Below are positions 47,438 through 54,860 of a stretch of DNA of 60,349 bases, piece after piece. Position 1 is the first letter of the stretch. Every line of letters begins with the position of its first letter. The translations under genes and the position numbers were made by a program. The DNA comes from a virus: positions 1 to 60,349 of the IMG/VR virus record IMGVR_UViG_3300028844_007041, one strand, 5' to 3'. The notes under the pieces are model-generated. The model was given only the letters and a program-made list of their open reading frames with translations, was not told where the DNA came from and made no database searches.

Positions 47438-48298
47438 ATGATCAAAAACAGAGAAGATTTAATTAAATGGGCATTACGGGCTTTGGGCCACCCAGTACTT
47501 CATATTAATGTCACTGATGAACAAATGGAAGATCGTCTTGATGATACTTTAGAATTGTTCCAAGAATATAATATTGGTGGAACAACAAGAGACTTTCTTC
47601 GTTATCAGGTGACAGAAGAAGATATCTATAATCAATACATACCCATTGATGGTTCTTCTGTAATTGGAATAGTTCGTTTGATACCTGTACCGCATTCTTT
47701 ATTCGGTCAGACAGATATTGTATTCGATCCTATTTATCAATTATTGCAGGGTGCAAGAGGAATGTGGTCAACGATTGACCTCACATCATATGTGATGTTT
47801 CGAGAATTTGGTGAAACATTAGATATGATTCTCAAACCCAGGCATGATACAAGATTCAATCGGTATCAAAATAAACTTTTCATTGATTGGCATTGGGGTA
47901 ATCGTGATTGGAATGAGAAGACGACAACAACAGAAAGAGGAAAAACATTTGTAACCGAAGAAGAAGGTCTTGACATTCAACTTGAGCCAGAGTTTACGAA
48001 TAATCAGTATAAAGCAGATGTTTATCCAAATGACTTTATTATATTAGAATGCTATAAAGTTTTAGATCCGGATGAATATCCACTCGTTTATAATGACCGA
48101 TGGTTAAAAGAATATTACAAAGCAATGATTAAACTACAATGGGGACAGAATCTTTCAAAGTTCTCAGGCATGACATTACCTGGTGGTGTGCAATTGGATG
48201 GTAACGCTATGATGAGTGATGCAAATGCAGAACTTGACAAACTTAAAGAGCAGTTATATACAGACTACCAGGAGCCGCTCGGATTTATTATAGGATAA
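47438..48298 (+). CDS. gp13: neck protein gp13
   Basis: Homolog of T4 gp13, which with gp14 completes the head neck after packaging. The start MIKNREDLIKWALRALGHPV aligns with the T4 start (MKTLEDFKNWCLRKLGHPV as I recall it), and DEQMEDRLDDTLELFQEYN matches the next conserved helix. The end KFSGMTLPGGVQLDGNAMM is also family-typical. From the ATG at 47438 the protein is 286 residues, close to T4 (309). An in-frame GTG at 47405 would add 11 residues without T4 counterpart. No clear SD precedes the ATG. The gp14 gene does not follow directly. Confidence 0.85.
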   Translation: MIKNREDLIKWALRALGHPVLHINVTDEQMEDRLDDTLELFQEYNIGGTTRDFLRYQVTEEDIYNQYIPIDGSSVIGIVRLIPVPHSLFGQTDIVFDPIYQLLQGARGMWSTIDLTSYVMFREFGETLDMILKPRHDTRFNRYQNKLFIDWHWGNRDWNEKTTTTERGKTFVTEEEGLDIQLEPEFTNNQYKADVYPNDFIILECYKVLDPDEYPLVYNDRWLKEYYKAMIKLQWGQNLSKFSGMTLPGGVQLDGNAMMSDANAELDKLKEQLYTDYQEPLGFIIG

Positions 48299-48301
48299 AG
48301 A

Positions 48302-48613
48302 ATGCGTAAATTGTTACAAGTACACATGTACGAATCACACATCAGAACAAAAGTTGAACGAGACCAAACATATGCACAGGCTCTTTACTGTGCCCTCTGC
48401 AATCATCTATGGGAGCATGATGAAACCGGTGCAACAAACTCATTCTCATTTCGAGAAGCAGGTGGTGTTGTCGCCGACCTTCGTGGTCCAGAACACGATG
48501 AAGACTACCTCGATTATTACCCATCATTTGGTGATAATGGACTCTTCAAAGAAGGTGAAATCACTGAAGAGGTTGAGCATGATTTAGTTCAAATTGGGTG
48601 GACACATAAATAA
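48302..48613 (+). CDS. hypothetical protein downstream of gp13, 103 aa
   Basis: Unrecognised. Begins MRKLLQVHMYESHIRTK; contains YAQALYCALCNHLWEHDETG and an acidic C-terminal half with GVVADLRGPEHDEDYLDYYP. The pair of cysteines with nearby histidines (C-A-L-C-N-H, later H-D-E-D) could bind a metal, but the pattern is not a standard finger. It starts 3 nt after gp13 with AGGATAAAG as SD, so it is made with the neck protein. It is far too short to be gp14. Confidence 0.65.
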   Translation: MRKLLQVHMYESHIRTKVERDQTYAQALYCALCNHLWEHDETGATNSFSFREAGGVVADLRGPEHDEDYLDYYPSFGDNGLFKEGEITEEVEHDLVQIGWTHK

Positions 48614-48614
48614 T

Positions 48615-48806
48615 TTATTCGACACTATCATCATTGGATGATGTTAATAACTTTCTTAGCATCATCTTTTGCTGGGCATTTTTATCACCCCACATCATCT
48701 GACTAAAAAAGGATATATCATCTCCATATTCTTTTTCAATTTCTTTTTTATCAGTATTCTTATATAAAGAAAACGCCAATCCAAGTTTTGTATTAATGTA
48801 ATCCAT
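48615..48806 (-). CDS. hypothetical protein on the opposite strand, 63 aa
   Basis: A lone minus-strand gene between two plus-strand genes, ending 1 nt from the 103-residue gene. The protein is charged and helical (DKKEIEKEYGDDISFFSQMM, then NAQQKMMLRKLLTSSNDD). An AAGG lies 8-9 nt before the ATG. Its start lies just left of the RNA ligase promoter, whose sequence would be its leader. The amino acid composition looks coding, but no relative is recognised. Confidence 0.55.
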   Translation of the reverse strand: MDYINTKLGLAFSLYKNTDKKEIEKEYGDDISFFSQMMWGDKNAQQKMMLRKLLTSSNDDSVE

Positions 48807-48816
48807 GGCAATTGCC

Positions 48817-48845
48817 TTGACAAGTGTTGTGTTTTATGTTATACT
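48817..48845 (+). promoter_or_regulatory. strong sigma70-type promoter for RNA ligase
   Basis: A perfect -35 TTGACA at 48817-48822 and a 5-of-6 -10 TATACT at 48840-48845, separated by the ideal 17 nt. Transcription would start near 48852, about 30 nt before the ligase ATG. This is a host-polymerase (early type) promoter in an otherwise late-promoter region. Confidence 0.85.
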
Positions 48846-48869
48846 TTCTTGTATATAGTAGTATTTTAT

Positions 48870-48875
48870 AAGGAG
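48870..48875 (+). promoter_or_regulatory. ribosome binding site fixing the ligase start
   Basis: AAGGAG lies 6 nt before the ATG at 48882. It selects this ATG over the in-frame TTG at 48849, which would lie upstream of the predicted transcription start. Confidence 0.85.
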
Positions 48876-48881
48876 AACTTT

Positions 48882-49916
48882 ATGCCGTTCAATGATTTAG
48901 AACAATACATCGCAGACAGATGGATTAATGAAGGAATACATCCTGATAATCCAGAACTTAAAATATACAATTATACACAAAACACACAATTCAAAGATCA
49001 TTGGGATGAAGTAACTGAAAGTTGCCGAGGTCTTATTGTCGAAAATGGTCAAATTATTGCAAGAGGTCCAAGAAAATTTTACAATCTGGGACAAACAAAA
49101 TATACAACTTCTGATATTGTTTCTGTATTTGAAAAGGTTGATGGTTCACTTGCCATACCATATCTACAAAATGGCATTGTATATTTCGCAACAAGAGGTT
49201 CATTTACTTCAGAGCAAGCAAAGGTAGCAACAAATATTCTACATGAATATGATGAGTTTTTTCAAAACGCAATTATTGAAATACTTGAAGAAAACCTCAC
49301 ACCAGTTTTTGAAATCATCTATCCAGAAAATAAAATTGTTGTTAATTATGGTAACCGAAGAGAATTAATTTATATCGGTACAGTTGACAACAAAAATGGA
49401 CTCATTGATTTTTATTCACATCGTCAATTTTTTTCAGATTTTGTTTATCTTATTAAAGAATACAAAAATGATCAATTAACAATACCTGAAAATTCAGAAG
49501 GTTTTGTTGTGCAAATGAAGAACAATGTTTGTGCAAAAATCAAATCAGATTGGTACCTGAAAATTCATAAGCTAGTGACAAATAAAGATTTGTATCGTAC
49601 AACATTGATATCAATGATTGAAGAAGATATGGAATGGATTTCTGAAGTGCCTGATGAATTCTTCAATGAAATTCAAGTCTATCAAAAAAACGTTGAAGCA
49701 GAGGTAAATGTAATTACTGAAAAGATTATTTTATCTCTACAAGAGATCAAAACGTGTTTATTTGAAGATAAGGAAATTGCAATTGAAATTCAAAAGAATG
49801 AAAAGGAAACAAGAGATTTGATGTTTATTTTCTGGAGAAAAGGTCACAAGGACCTTCGCAAACATGTTTTAAGAAACATGTTGAATCATTATCGTGAAGA
49901 GCAGAAGGTTGCTTAG
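48882..49916 (+). CDS. rnlA: T4 Rnl1-type RNA ligase
   Basis: ATP-dependent RNA ligase of the T4 RNA ligase 1 family (344 residues; T4 Rnl1 has 374). Nucleotidyltransferase motifs are in order: CRGLIVENG (about 48), motif I EKVDGSLAIPY with nucleophile Lys85, motif III-like YFATRGSF, motif IV EGFVVQM, and motif V CAKIKSDWYLKIHK. T4 Rnl1 reseals tRNA cut by host anticodon nuclease during defence and also aids tail-fibre attachment, which is notable beside a tail gene block. The start at 48882 follows AAGGAG and a sigma70 promoter. The stop overlaps the convergent neighbour's stop (49913-49916), leaving no room for a terminator. Confidence 0.9.
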   Translation: MPFNDLEQYIADRWINEGIHPDNPELKIYNYTQNTQFKDHWDEVTESCRGLIVENGQIIARGPRKFYNLGQTKYTTSDIVSVFEKVDGSLAIPYLQNGIVYFATRGSFTSEQAKVATNILHEYDEFFQNAIIEILEENLTPVFEIIYPENKIVVNYGNRRELIYIGTVDNKNGLIDFYSHRQFFSDFVYLIKEYKNDQLTIPENSEGFVVQMKNNVCAKIKSDWYLKIHKLVTNKDLYRTTLISMIEEDMEWISEVPDEFFNEIQVYQKNVEAEVNVITEKIILSLQEIKTCLFEDKEIAIEIQKNEKETRDLMFIFWRKGHKDLRKHVLRNMLNHYREEQKVA

Positions 49917-50695
49917 TAGTTTGAAACCCAGATTGACAGTACATTGTTTTCTGAAATCTCTGTATTGGCTGCTCTTGCCGCTTTTTCATCACCAGATGAA
50001 CGATACCCCCAACGAGGACCACCAATCTTTGAACCTTCAATTGAATCTTTGATCAACCATTCATCATTTTCAATTGAACCTGCACGATATCCTAAATGCG
50101 TATCATACAATCCAAAGGTATCAAGTTGTTCAAAGCCTGGTATTTGACCGGTGAAGTAGTCAATAAACTCAGCACGATTTGCTGTCGATAGATGAGTTGT
50201 TGAGGCGACTTCATTATGGTTGATGCCATCAGTGTAAGATGTTTTTGCGGTGAGTAGTAAACTTGTGCAGATTTCTGGTGCAATACAAGCAGAACTATCA
50301 CCAGTCTCATAGTTGAGACCTTTGTGCGGTGCTAAGTTATAACTTTGCATCTTGTTTGCACCATCAATCCAGTTGTCCCATGGTTCGGTTAGCACTTGTG
50401 ATTTTGAAACAAGAATCTCAGCATATGCTTTACCACCATAAAAGTCAATGTTCATTTCACGTTCTTCTCCACCATATACAACTTTATGTATACCATTTGA
50501 ACCAAAAGTGCCATACCACAAAAGGCTGGCAGCTTTGATTCTTGAAAACAAACCGTGATACAATTTCCAGTTATTACTCTCAGCATCCCAAACAAGAATG
50601 TCTCCGTCTTGTTTACCTACATTTTCAATATCACAGATATCATCCGTTGTTAATGTTTCAAATGAATTGCGAAGAGTTGATTGAAATGACGCCAT
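49913..50695 (-). CDS. fibre-like structural protein, 260 aa
   Basis: The N-terminus is of a kind common in phage fibres: TLTTDDICDIENVGKQDGDI, then LVWDAESNNWK. The following region (HKVVYGGEEREMNIDFYGGK, then AYAEILVSK, EPWDNWIDG) loosely resembles the start of fibrinogen-like or collagen-like fibre domains that read out a quantity after G-G. The C-terminus ENNVLSIWVSNY is beta-like. It lies 3 nt below the secreted 154-residue gene. A virion fibre is likely; the fibrinogen comparison is weak. Confidence 0.55.
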   Translation of the reverse strand: MASFQSTLRNSFETLTTDDICDIENVGKQDGDILVWDAESNNWKLYHGLFSRIKAASLLWYGTFGSNGIHKVVYGGEEREMNIDFYGGKAYAEILVSKSQVLTEPWDNWIDGANKMQSYNLAPHKGLNYETGDSSACIAPEICTSLLLTAKTSYTDGINHNEVASTTHLSTANRAEFIDYFTGQIPGFEQLDTFGLYDTHLGYRAGSIENDEWLIKDSIEGSKIGGPRWGYRSSGDEKAARAANTEISENNVLSIWVSNY

Positions 50696-50698
50696 TGA

Positions 50699-51163
50699 TT
50701 ACCATTTATCAAACCATTGAATATTTTTATCGTTCCAAATTCCAGGAACATCAATTTCATAGAATCCCTCAACCAAGGCAAGTTCAACATATTCTGCCAT
50801 TGGTTCTTTTTCGAGTTCTCGTATGATTTCGGTTACTTGAGTTGGATTGTCAACTTCAAATAAAGTGATACCCAAATCAGCATAAGTTGTATATCTTACA
50901 CCCAATCGCTTTGCTATCTCAACATCATAGTAAATGTTCTTCAATTCAACTACAACGTATGGTAAAGCATAGGCATAAATGTCTTCACGAACTTGATAGA
51001 AAATCGGATAGAGAATTTTGCCTCTTGAAATGAAACGATCAATATAGACAAAATTTCTACCGTTTGCTACAAATTTTTCCCCGACTTCATGAGATGCGTT
51101 AGCAAAAAATGGCATGATTAAAACGATCATCAAAGCCATCATATACTTGCTAATTTTTCTCAT
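50699..51163 (-). CDS. secreted protein resembling a stand-alone subtilase pro-domain, 154 aa
   Basis: A clear Sec signal peptide (MRKISKYMMALMIVLIMPFF, cleavage likely after ANA at 23) predicts export. The last 60 residues read ITLFEVDNPTQVTEIIRELE, then KEPMAEYVELALVEGFYEID, then VPGIWNDKNIQWFDKW. This matches the layout of I9-type pro-domains of S8 subtilases and the linker to the protease (x-V-x-Y-V-E-x...P-N-D-x-x-x-x-Q-W), but the gene stops where the catalytic domain would begin. Free pro-domains can inhibit proteases. ATG directly abuts the upstream TAA. The assignment is by pattern only. Confidence 0.55.
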   Translation of the reverse strand: MRKISKYMMALMIVLIMPFFANASHEVGEKFVANGRNFVYIDRFISRGKILYPIFYQVREDIYAYALPYVVVELKNIYYDVEIAKRLGVRYTTYADLGITLFEVDNPTQVTEIIRELEKEPMAEYVELALVEGFYEIDVPGIWNDKNIQWFDKW

Positions 51164-51781
51164 TTATGGTCCGTACGGTCCTGGTGTTGGAGGTGCGCCG
51201 CCTAAAGCACTACGAAGCATTCCGCTTGGTGCAGGCATTCCAGCAGCCGCTGGTGCTGGCGAGAGTGGTGTTGCAGGTGATGGTGCTGTTCCTTGATCAT
51301 CTGCTTTTTTGTTCTTCGCATCAAGGAAAGAGCCAACCTTAACAACATAGTCATTTGCTACTGCAATTTTTGAATGTACCCAATCAGGTAGATTCTCACT
51401 ATCTTCAACTTGTTTCATCATGTCTGTAACAGATTGATGGATTTGACACATCAAATCTTTTGAAGAAGGTCCACCATCTTTGTCATCTTCAGTAACTTCT
51501 TTTGGTGGCCCACCGACAGGATTTTCTTCTGCTTCAACAGGCTCTGGGCTATCTTCTTCAACCTCTTCTTCTTCATTGAGCTTTGCTTCAAGGTCACGAA
51601 TTTGCGCCTTGAGTGCTGCAATTTTGGCAACAGTTGCTTCTCGTCCTTTTTTATTAGCATCTGTCTCTGCCTTTTCAATTTCAGGATCAGCATCATCAGA
51701 AATGTCCTCATTTCTTGTTAGGTAATTGTTGATGATCTTGTTTACATCACTATATAAACTTTTTTGAGTGTTCGTGTCCAT
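51164..51781 (-). CDS. acidic structural-type protein near gp23, 205 aa
   Basis: Contains a helical coiled-coil segment (ATVAKIAALKAQIRDLEAKL), a Glu-rich stretch (EEEEVEEDSPEPVEAEE), a helical domain around CQIHQSVTDMMKQVEDSENL, and a Pro/Ala/Gly tail (PSPATPLSPAPAAAGMPAPS). It is the first gene below the gp23 terminator and has no SD; the leader is AATATAAACATGG. Similar acidic proteins occur beside the capsid gene in other T4-like phages of aquatic bacteria. A head-associated role is inferred from position. Confidence 0.6.
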   Translation of the reverse strand: MDTNTQKSLYSDVNKIINNYLTRNEDISDDADPEIEKAETDANKKGREATVAKIAALKAQIRDLEAKLNEEEEVEEDSPEPVEAEENPVGGPPKEVTEDDKDGGPSSKDLMCQIHQSVTDMMKQVEDSENLPDWVHSKIAVANDYVVKVGSFLDAKNKKADDQGTAPSPATPLSPAPAAAGMPAPSGMLRSALGGAPPTPGPYGP

Positions 51782-51803
51782 GTTTATATTTTGGAAAGAA
51801 GAA

Positions 51804-51836
51804 ACAAAAAAAGGGAGGAATAAAAACTCCTCCCTT
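51804..51836 (-). terminator. intrinsic terminator after gp23
   Basis: A perfect 9-bp stem (AAGGGAGGA / TCCTCCCTT, 51811-51836) with an 8-nt loop is followed on the minus strand by a run of seven Ts. It lies 26 nt below the gp23 stop and should end most capsid transcripts, leaving the genes below dependent on read-through. Confidence 0.9.
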
Positions 51837-51861
51837 GTGGTCTTAAAAAATATCTAAGATA

Positions 51862-53346
51862 TTAGTTCAAGTTAGCAACTCGGAACTTTCTGTAATAGAC
51901 ATTCTTGTTCATTTCAATACCGTTGCCTGCTAGTCTCATTGGTGTTCCATCATTATCCAATTGTGAGAATGGATTTGCTACCATTGCATCACGGCTCATG
52001 AAACCAATGATTGGTGTGAAGGTTGCAGGATCTTGTGCCTTCAGCATTTGCAGTGGCTGATATGGACAATAGAATACACCAGAATCATACGGAGATGTTC
52101 CTTTGTATCCAACAGTTACCATAGCATTTTGTGCATTCATTGGCAAATATGGATCAATGTAAACTTTAAATTGACCATTCAACAATCCAGCAAACAAGTC
52201 AGTTGTCTCATCATTCTTCAAAGCCACTTTCATGTTTGAAGAATAGTCCAACATTCCAGCCATGTTCAATGCAGAACATACATCAGCGGAACAGATAATT
52301 ACATTTCCTTTACCTCGACGTGTTTCTCTTGCAATTTGGTTTGCTTCAACTTCCAACTGGAACATCAAACCTTTGAACTTCTCAACAGACCATCGTCCAT
52401 TGGAATCAGTCAGCAGGTCAAAAAACTCTGGATTAGTTGTGTTTTGACAACCGGGCTTTGCTACTGCATAAATTGTGCGAATAACTTGTCGGTTTACTTC
52501 AGCAAGAATTTCATTTGAAAGAATGTTTGCAAGTTCACTCTCAGCATTCAAGCCGTGAGTTACTTTAAGGTCTTGGGCCATTTCAAGAGTATACTGTCCT
52601 CGTAGTTTTCTGGTCTGCGCTGAAACGGTCATCTTCTCAATTGAGAAAGACATTTCGTTCATTGGTGCGTTACCACCACCAGTGTTCATTGCTTCACCCT
52701 GGCTGGTAGAAATACCGAAACCACTAACGTCATTGACATTTGATGCGGGGTTAAAGAAAATGTCTGTTGGATCAGCACCGCCACTATATGGTGCATGAGT
52801 ACCACCTTTAGTATGGTCACCCATACCTGCAGCGGTTGCATCTGGTCCGGTTCCACCGTTTGACCAATCTGATTTTGCTTCTCGGAACAATGCTTCGTTT
52901 TCTACTCTTCCAGGAGTTCCGGGAGTTACCGCAACACCGTCTTGGTAGTGTGAACGCATTGCAAAGATCAATCCGGTTGGTCCAGTCAAAGGCTGAACAC
53001 CACATACATCATATGCCAACAACTTAGGCATAGTTCTTCTTACAAGTGAAATCAAAACTGGATCAACATATTGAACTTGTCCTGTGCTGTATGGACCAGC
53101 ATTTGGCAATGTGTTCAAACCATCACCACCGGGATAGTTTGACATGTCCATACCAGAACCCAATGGATCCTCGGTCAAGAACAATCCTGATCCTGTTCGT
53201 TGAGATGCTTGCTCTCGCATCATTTTTTCTTGGTTCTCAAGAAGAACGGCAGTTACACTTTTTCTGTAACTATCGTCAATTTTTGGCAATGACTCATGCT
53301 CGAGGATGGGCTGCCATTTTGCACTTGCTTGTTCGTTAAGTACCAT
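51862..53346 (-). CDS. gp23: major capsid protein gp23
   Basis: T4 gp23 homolog, 494 residues (T4 521). Family features include EHESLPKIDDSYRKSVTAVL at the N-terminus, PKLLAYDVCGVQPLTGPTGL, IFAMRSHYQ, and TRKLRGQYTLEMAQDLKVTH. A prohead-protease site FLTE-DP lies after Glu59, matching the T4 cleavage after Glu65, so the mature subunit is about 435 residues. AAGGAG sits 5 nt before the ATG, and an ACTAAATA late-promoter-like element lies about 52 nt upstream. It follows gp22 and ends at a strong terminator, which suits high, insulated expression. Confidence 0.95.
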   Translation of the reverse strand: MVLNEQASAKWQPILEHESLPKIDDSYRKSVTAVLLENQEKMMREQASQRTGSGLFLTEDPLGSGMDMSNYPGGDGLNTLPNAGPYSTGQVQYVDPVLISLVRRTMPKLLAYDVCGVQPLTGPTGLIFAMRSHYQDGVAVTPGTPGRVENEALFREAKSDWSNGGTGPDATAAGMGDHTKGGTHAPYSGGADPTDIFFNPASNVNDVSGFGISTSQGEAMNTGGGNAPMNEMSFSIEKMTVSAQTRKLRGQYTLEMAQDLKVTHGLNAESELANILSNEILAEVNRQVIRTIYAVAKPGCQNTTNPEFFDLLTDSNGRWSVEKFKGLMFQLEVEANQIARETRRGKGNVIICSADVCSALNMAGMLDYSSNMKVALKNDETTDLFAGLLNGQFKVYIDPYLPMNAQNAMVTVGYKGTSPYDSGVFYCPYQPLQMLKAQDPATFTPIIGFMSRDAMVANPFSQLDNDGTPMRLAGNGIEMNKNVYYRKFRVANLN

Positions 53347-53397
53347 ATTACTCCTTTTAGTTTTTTAATACTTTAAATACAATAACTTATTTTACTA

Positions 53398-53405
53398 TAT
53401 TTAGT
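53398..53405 (-). promoter_or_regulatory. late-promoter-like ACTAAATA before gp23
   Basis: ACTAAATA lies about 52 nt upstream of the gp23 ATG in a 71-nt A/T-rich gap. It keeps the TAAATA core of the T4 late consensus but has A-C for T-A at positions 1-2. The same spacing and core recur in front of the 2150-residue gene. Confidence 0.5.
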
Positions 53406-53417
53406 AATTTATTATAT

Positions 53418-54800
53418 TTAAAATCGATTAAAGCTAGAAATTGCGTTTTTGTAAATGTCAATCGCAGATACAGGTTGCTTTTCCGCATGATAATCTTCAG
53501 TCAATGTTTGAGACTGTTGTTGCTCATCCTCAATCATATCTGACTTCTGCGCACTACTATCATTTTCTGCAAAATAATGTTCTTTTAGAATTTGTACTTT
53601 TTTACCAAACTCTTGCTCATCTTCAAAATCAACAGATTCTGCCAATTCAGAAAGTTGCTCTCGTTCAGCAAGTGACAATTCTTGTGTCGCTTCGAAAATA
53701 ATGTTTTTTCTTTTCTCTTCTTGTAGAGATCTTTTCAATCGCATGTTGCGCTTGAGGTGAGTGTTGATTTGATTTTCAAGTTCAACATTCTTCTCTTCAA
53801 GAGATTCAAGCAAATCTTCTTTTCCTTCCGGAACATCAACATAGTTTTCTACAAACAATTGCTTTAGTCCGGAAATGAAGTTCTCAGTGACTTCGGTACG
53901 AATACCTTTTTCAACAGACAATTCATTTTCTTTCATCCATTCTTCAGCAACATAGGTCAAATACTCATCAATCTTACCTGTAAGATTATCCAATTCCTCA
54001 TGCAATTGTTCTGCATGAGCTTCAACTGCTTCTTTCAAGTTGTTATTGTAGGACTCTTCGAGTTCTTCTTTAACAATCTCGACTTCTTGATCAATTCTGC
54101 GATTGAGTGCAGTTTCAAAAATCAATGCAGCCTTCTCTTTAAATTGTTCGGTTAGAGTATCTTCAGATGCAAAGAGGCTGTTGATGTCTTCCATCATTTC
54201 TTCTTTTGCCTTCTTTTTATCTTCTTCTCTTTTGGCTTTCTTTGCTTCATCAAGGTTTTCCTCGTCATCATCATCATCATCATCTTTTTTCTTCTTCTTC
54301 TTATCATCGTCTTCCTCATCATCATCATCTTTTGCTTCCGCTAGATCTTCTTCATCATCTTTCTTTGCCTTTTTCTTTTTTGCCTCATCAAGATCTTCAT
54401 CATCATCATCATCATCGTCATCATCTTTCTTCTTTTTCTTATCGTCTTCTTCCTCATCATCATCATCTTTTGCTTCAGCCAAATCTTTTTCTTTATCTTC
54501 TTCTCTCTTGGCTTTTCGCTTCTTTGCTTCTTCAACCATATCGTCATTCATTTCATCAGCAAGCATGTTTACCAATGATGATACAGTTGTCTTATCATCG
54601 ATGCTAACAGAAGTTGCGGTAGCTTTTGAACCAACGGCAGACAGAATTTTCTTTACAAGTGCATCTGTGCTTCCACCATCAATCTTGGCTTTGACTTCCT
54701 CAATACTTCCAAGAGGTGTTGACTTTGAAAAATCAGCGTCTCCCGGAAGTTCTTTTTTCAAGACCTCCATTACTTTTTTTTCAATTTCTGGTTTAGTCAT
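53418..54800 (-). CDS. gp22: prohead scaffold (core) protein gp22
   Basis: Assigned gp22 by position between gp21 and gp23 and by its long charged coiled coil (EKAALIFETALNRRIDQEVE, then LEELDNLTG-type helices to about residue 440). It is much longer than T4 gp22 (460 versus 269) because residues about 90-205 are an Asp/Glu/Lys low-complexity insert with two 46-residue repeats starting DLAEAKDDDD. The N-terminal 85 residues form a small separate domain. Scaffold proteins are degraded by gp21 before packaging. An exact TATAAATA lies 49 nt upstream. Confidence 0.8.
   Translation of the reverse strand: MTKPEIEKKVMEVLKKELPGDADFSKSTPLGSIEEVKAKIDGGSTDALVKKILSAVGSKATATSVSIDDKTTVSSLVNMLADEMNDDMVEEAKKRKAKREEDKEKDLAEAKDDDDEEEDDKKKKKDDDDDDDDDEDLDEAKKKKAKKDDEEDLAEAKDDDDEEDDDKKKKKKDDDDDDDEENLDEAKKAKREEDKKKAKEEMMEDINSLFASEDTLTEQFKEKAALIFETALNRRIDQEVEIVKEELEESYNNNLKEAVEAHAEQLHEELDNLTGKIDEYLTYVAEEWMKENELSVEKGIRTEVTENFISGLKQLFVENYVDVPEGKEDLLESLEEKNVELENQINTHLKRNMRLKRSLQEEKRKNIIFEATQELSLAEREQLSELAESVDFEDEQEFGKKVQILKEHYFAENDSSAQKSDMIEDEQQQSQTLTEDYHAEKQPVSAIDIYKNAISSFNRF
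54210..54485 (-). repeat. Asp/Lys low-complexity repeat inside gp22
   Basis: Two 138-nt units plus a partial third encode DLAEAKDDDDEEEDDKKKKK, then a run of 7-9 Asp and E-D-L-D-E-A-K-K. The GAT/GAC and AAG/AAA runs (plus strand: atcatcatc, ttcttcttc) are prone to slippage, and the two units already differ in Asp and Lys run lengths. Confidence 0.85.
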
Positions 54801-54848
54801 AAGATTCCTTTTTCATGAAAGGTTTGTTAATTTTTACCATTTAACTTT

Positions 54849-54856
54849 TATTTATA
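54849..54856 (-). promoter_or_regulatory. T4-type late promoter TATAAATA before gp22
   Basis: Exact late consensus in the 60-nt gap between gp21 and gp22, about 49 nt upstream of the gp22 ATG, the same distance as the element in front of the DUF4815 gene. Confidence 0.65.
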
Positions 54857-54860
54857 TATT

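Noticed and set aside
48605-48612. CATAAATA on the plus strand
   Set aside because: It overlaps the stop of the 103-residue gene and faces no plus-strand start within a useful distance.
48849-48851. TTG as RNA ligase start
   Set aside because: It lies between the -10 and the likely transcription start, and the ATG at 48882 has a good SD.
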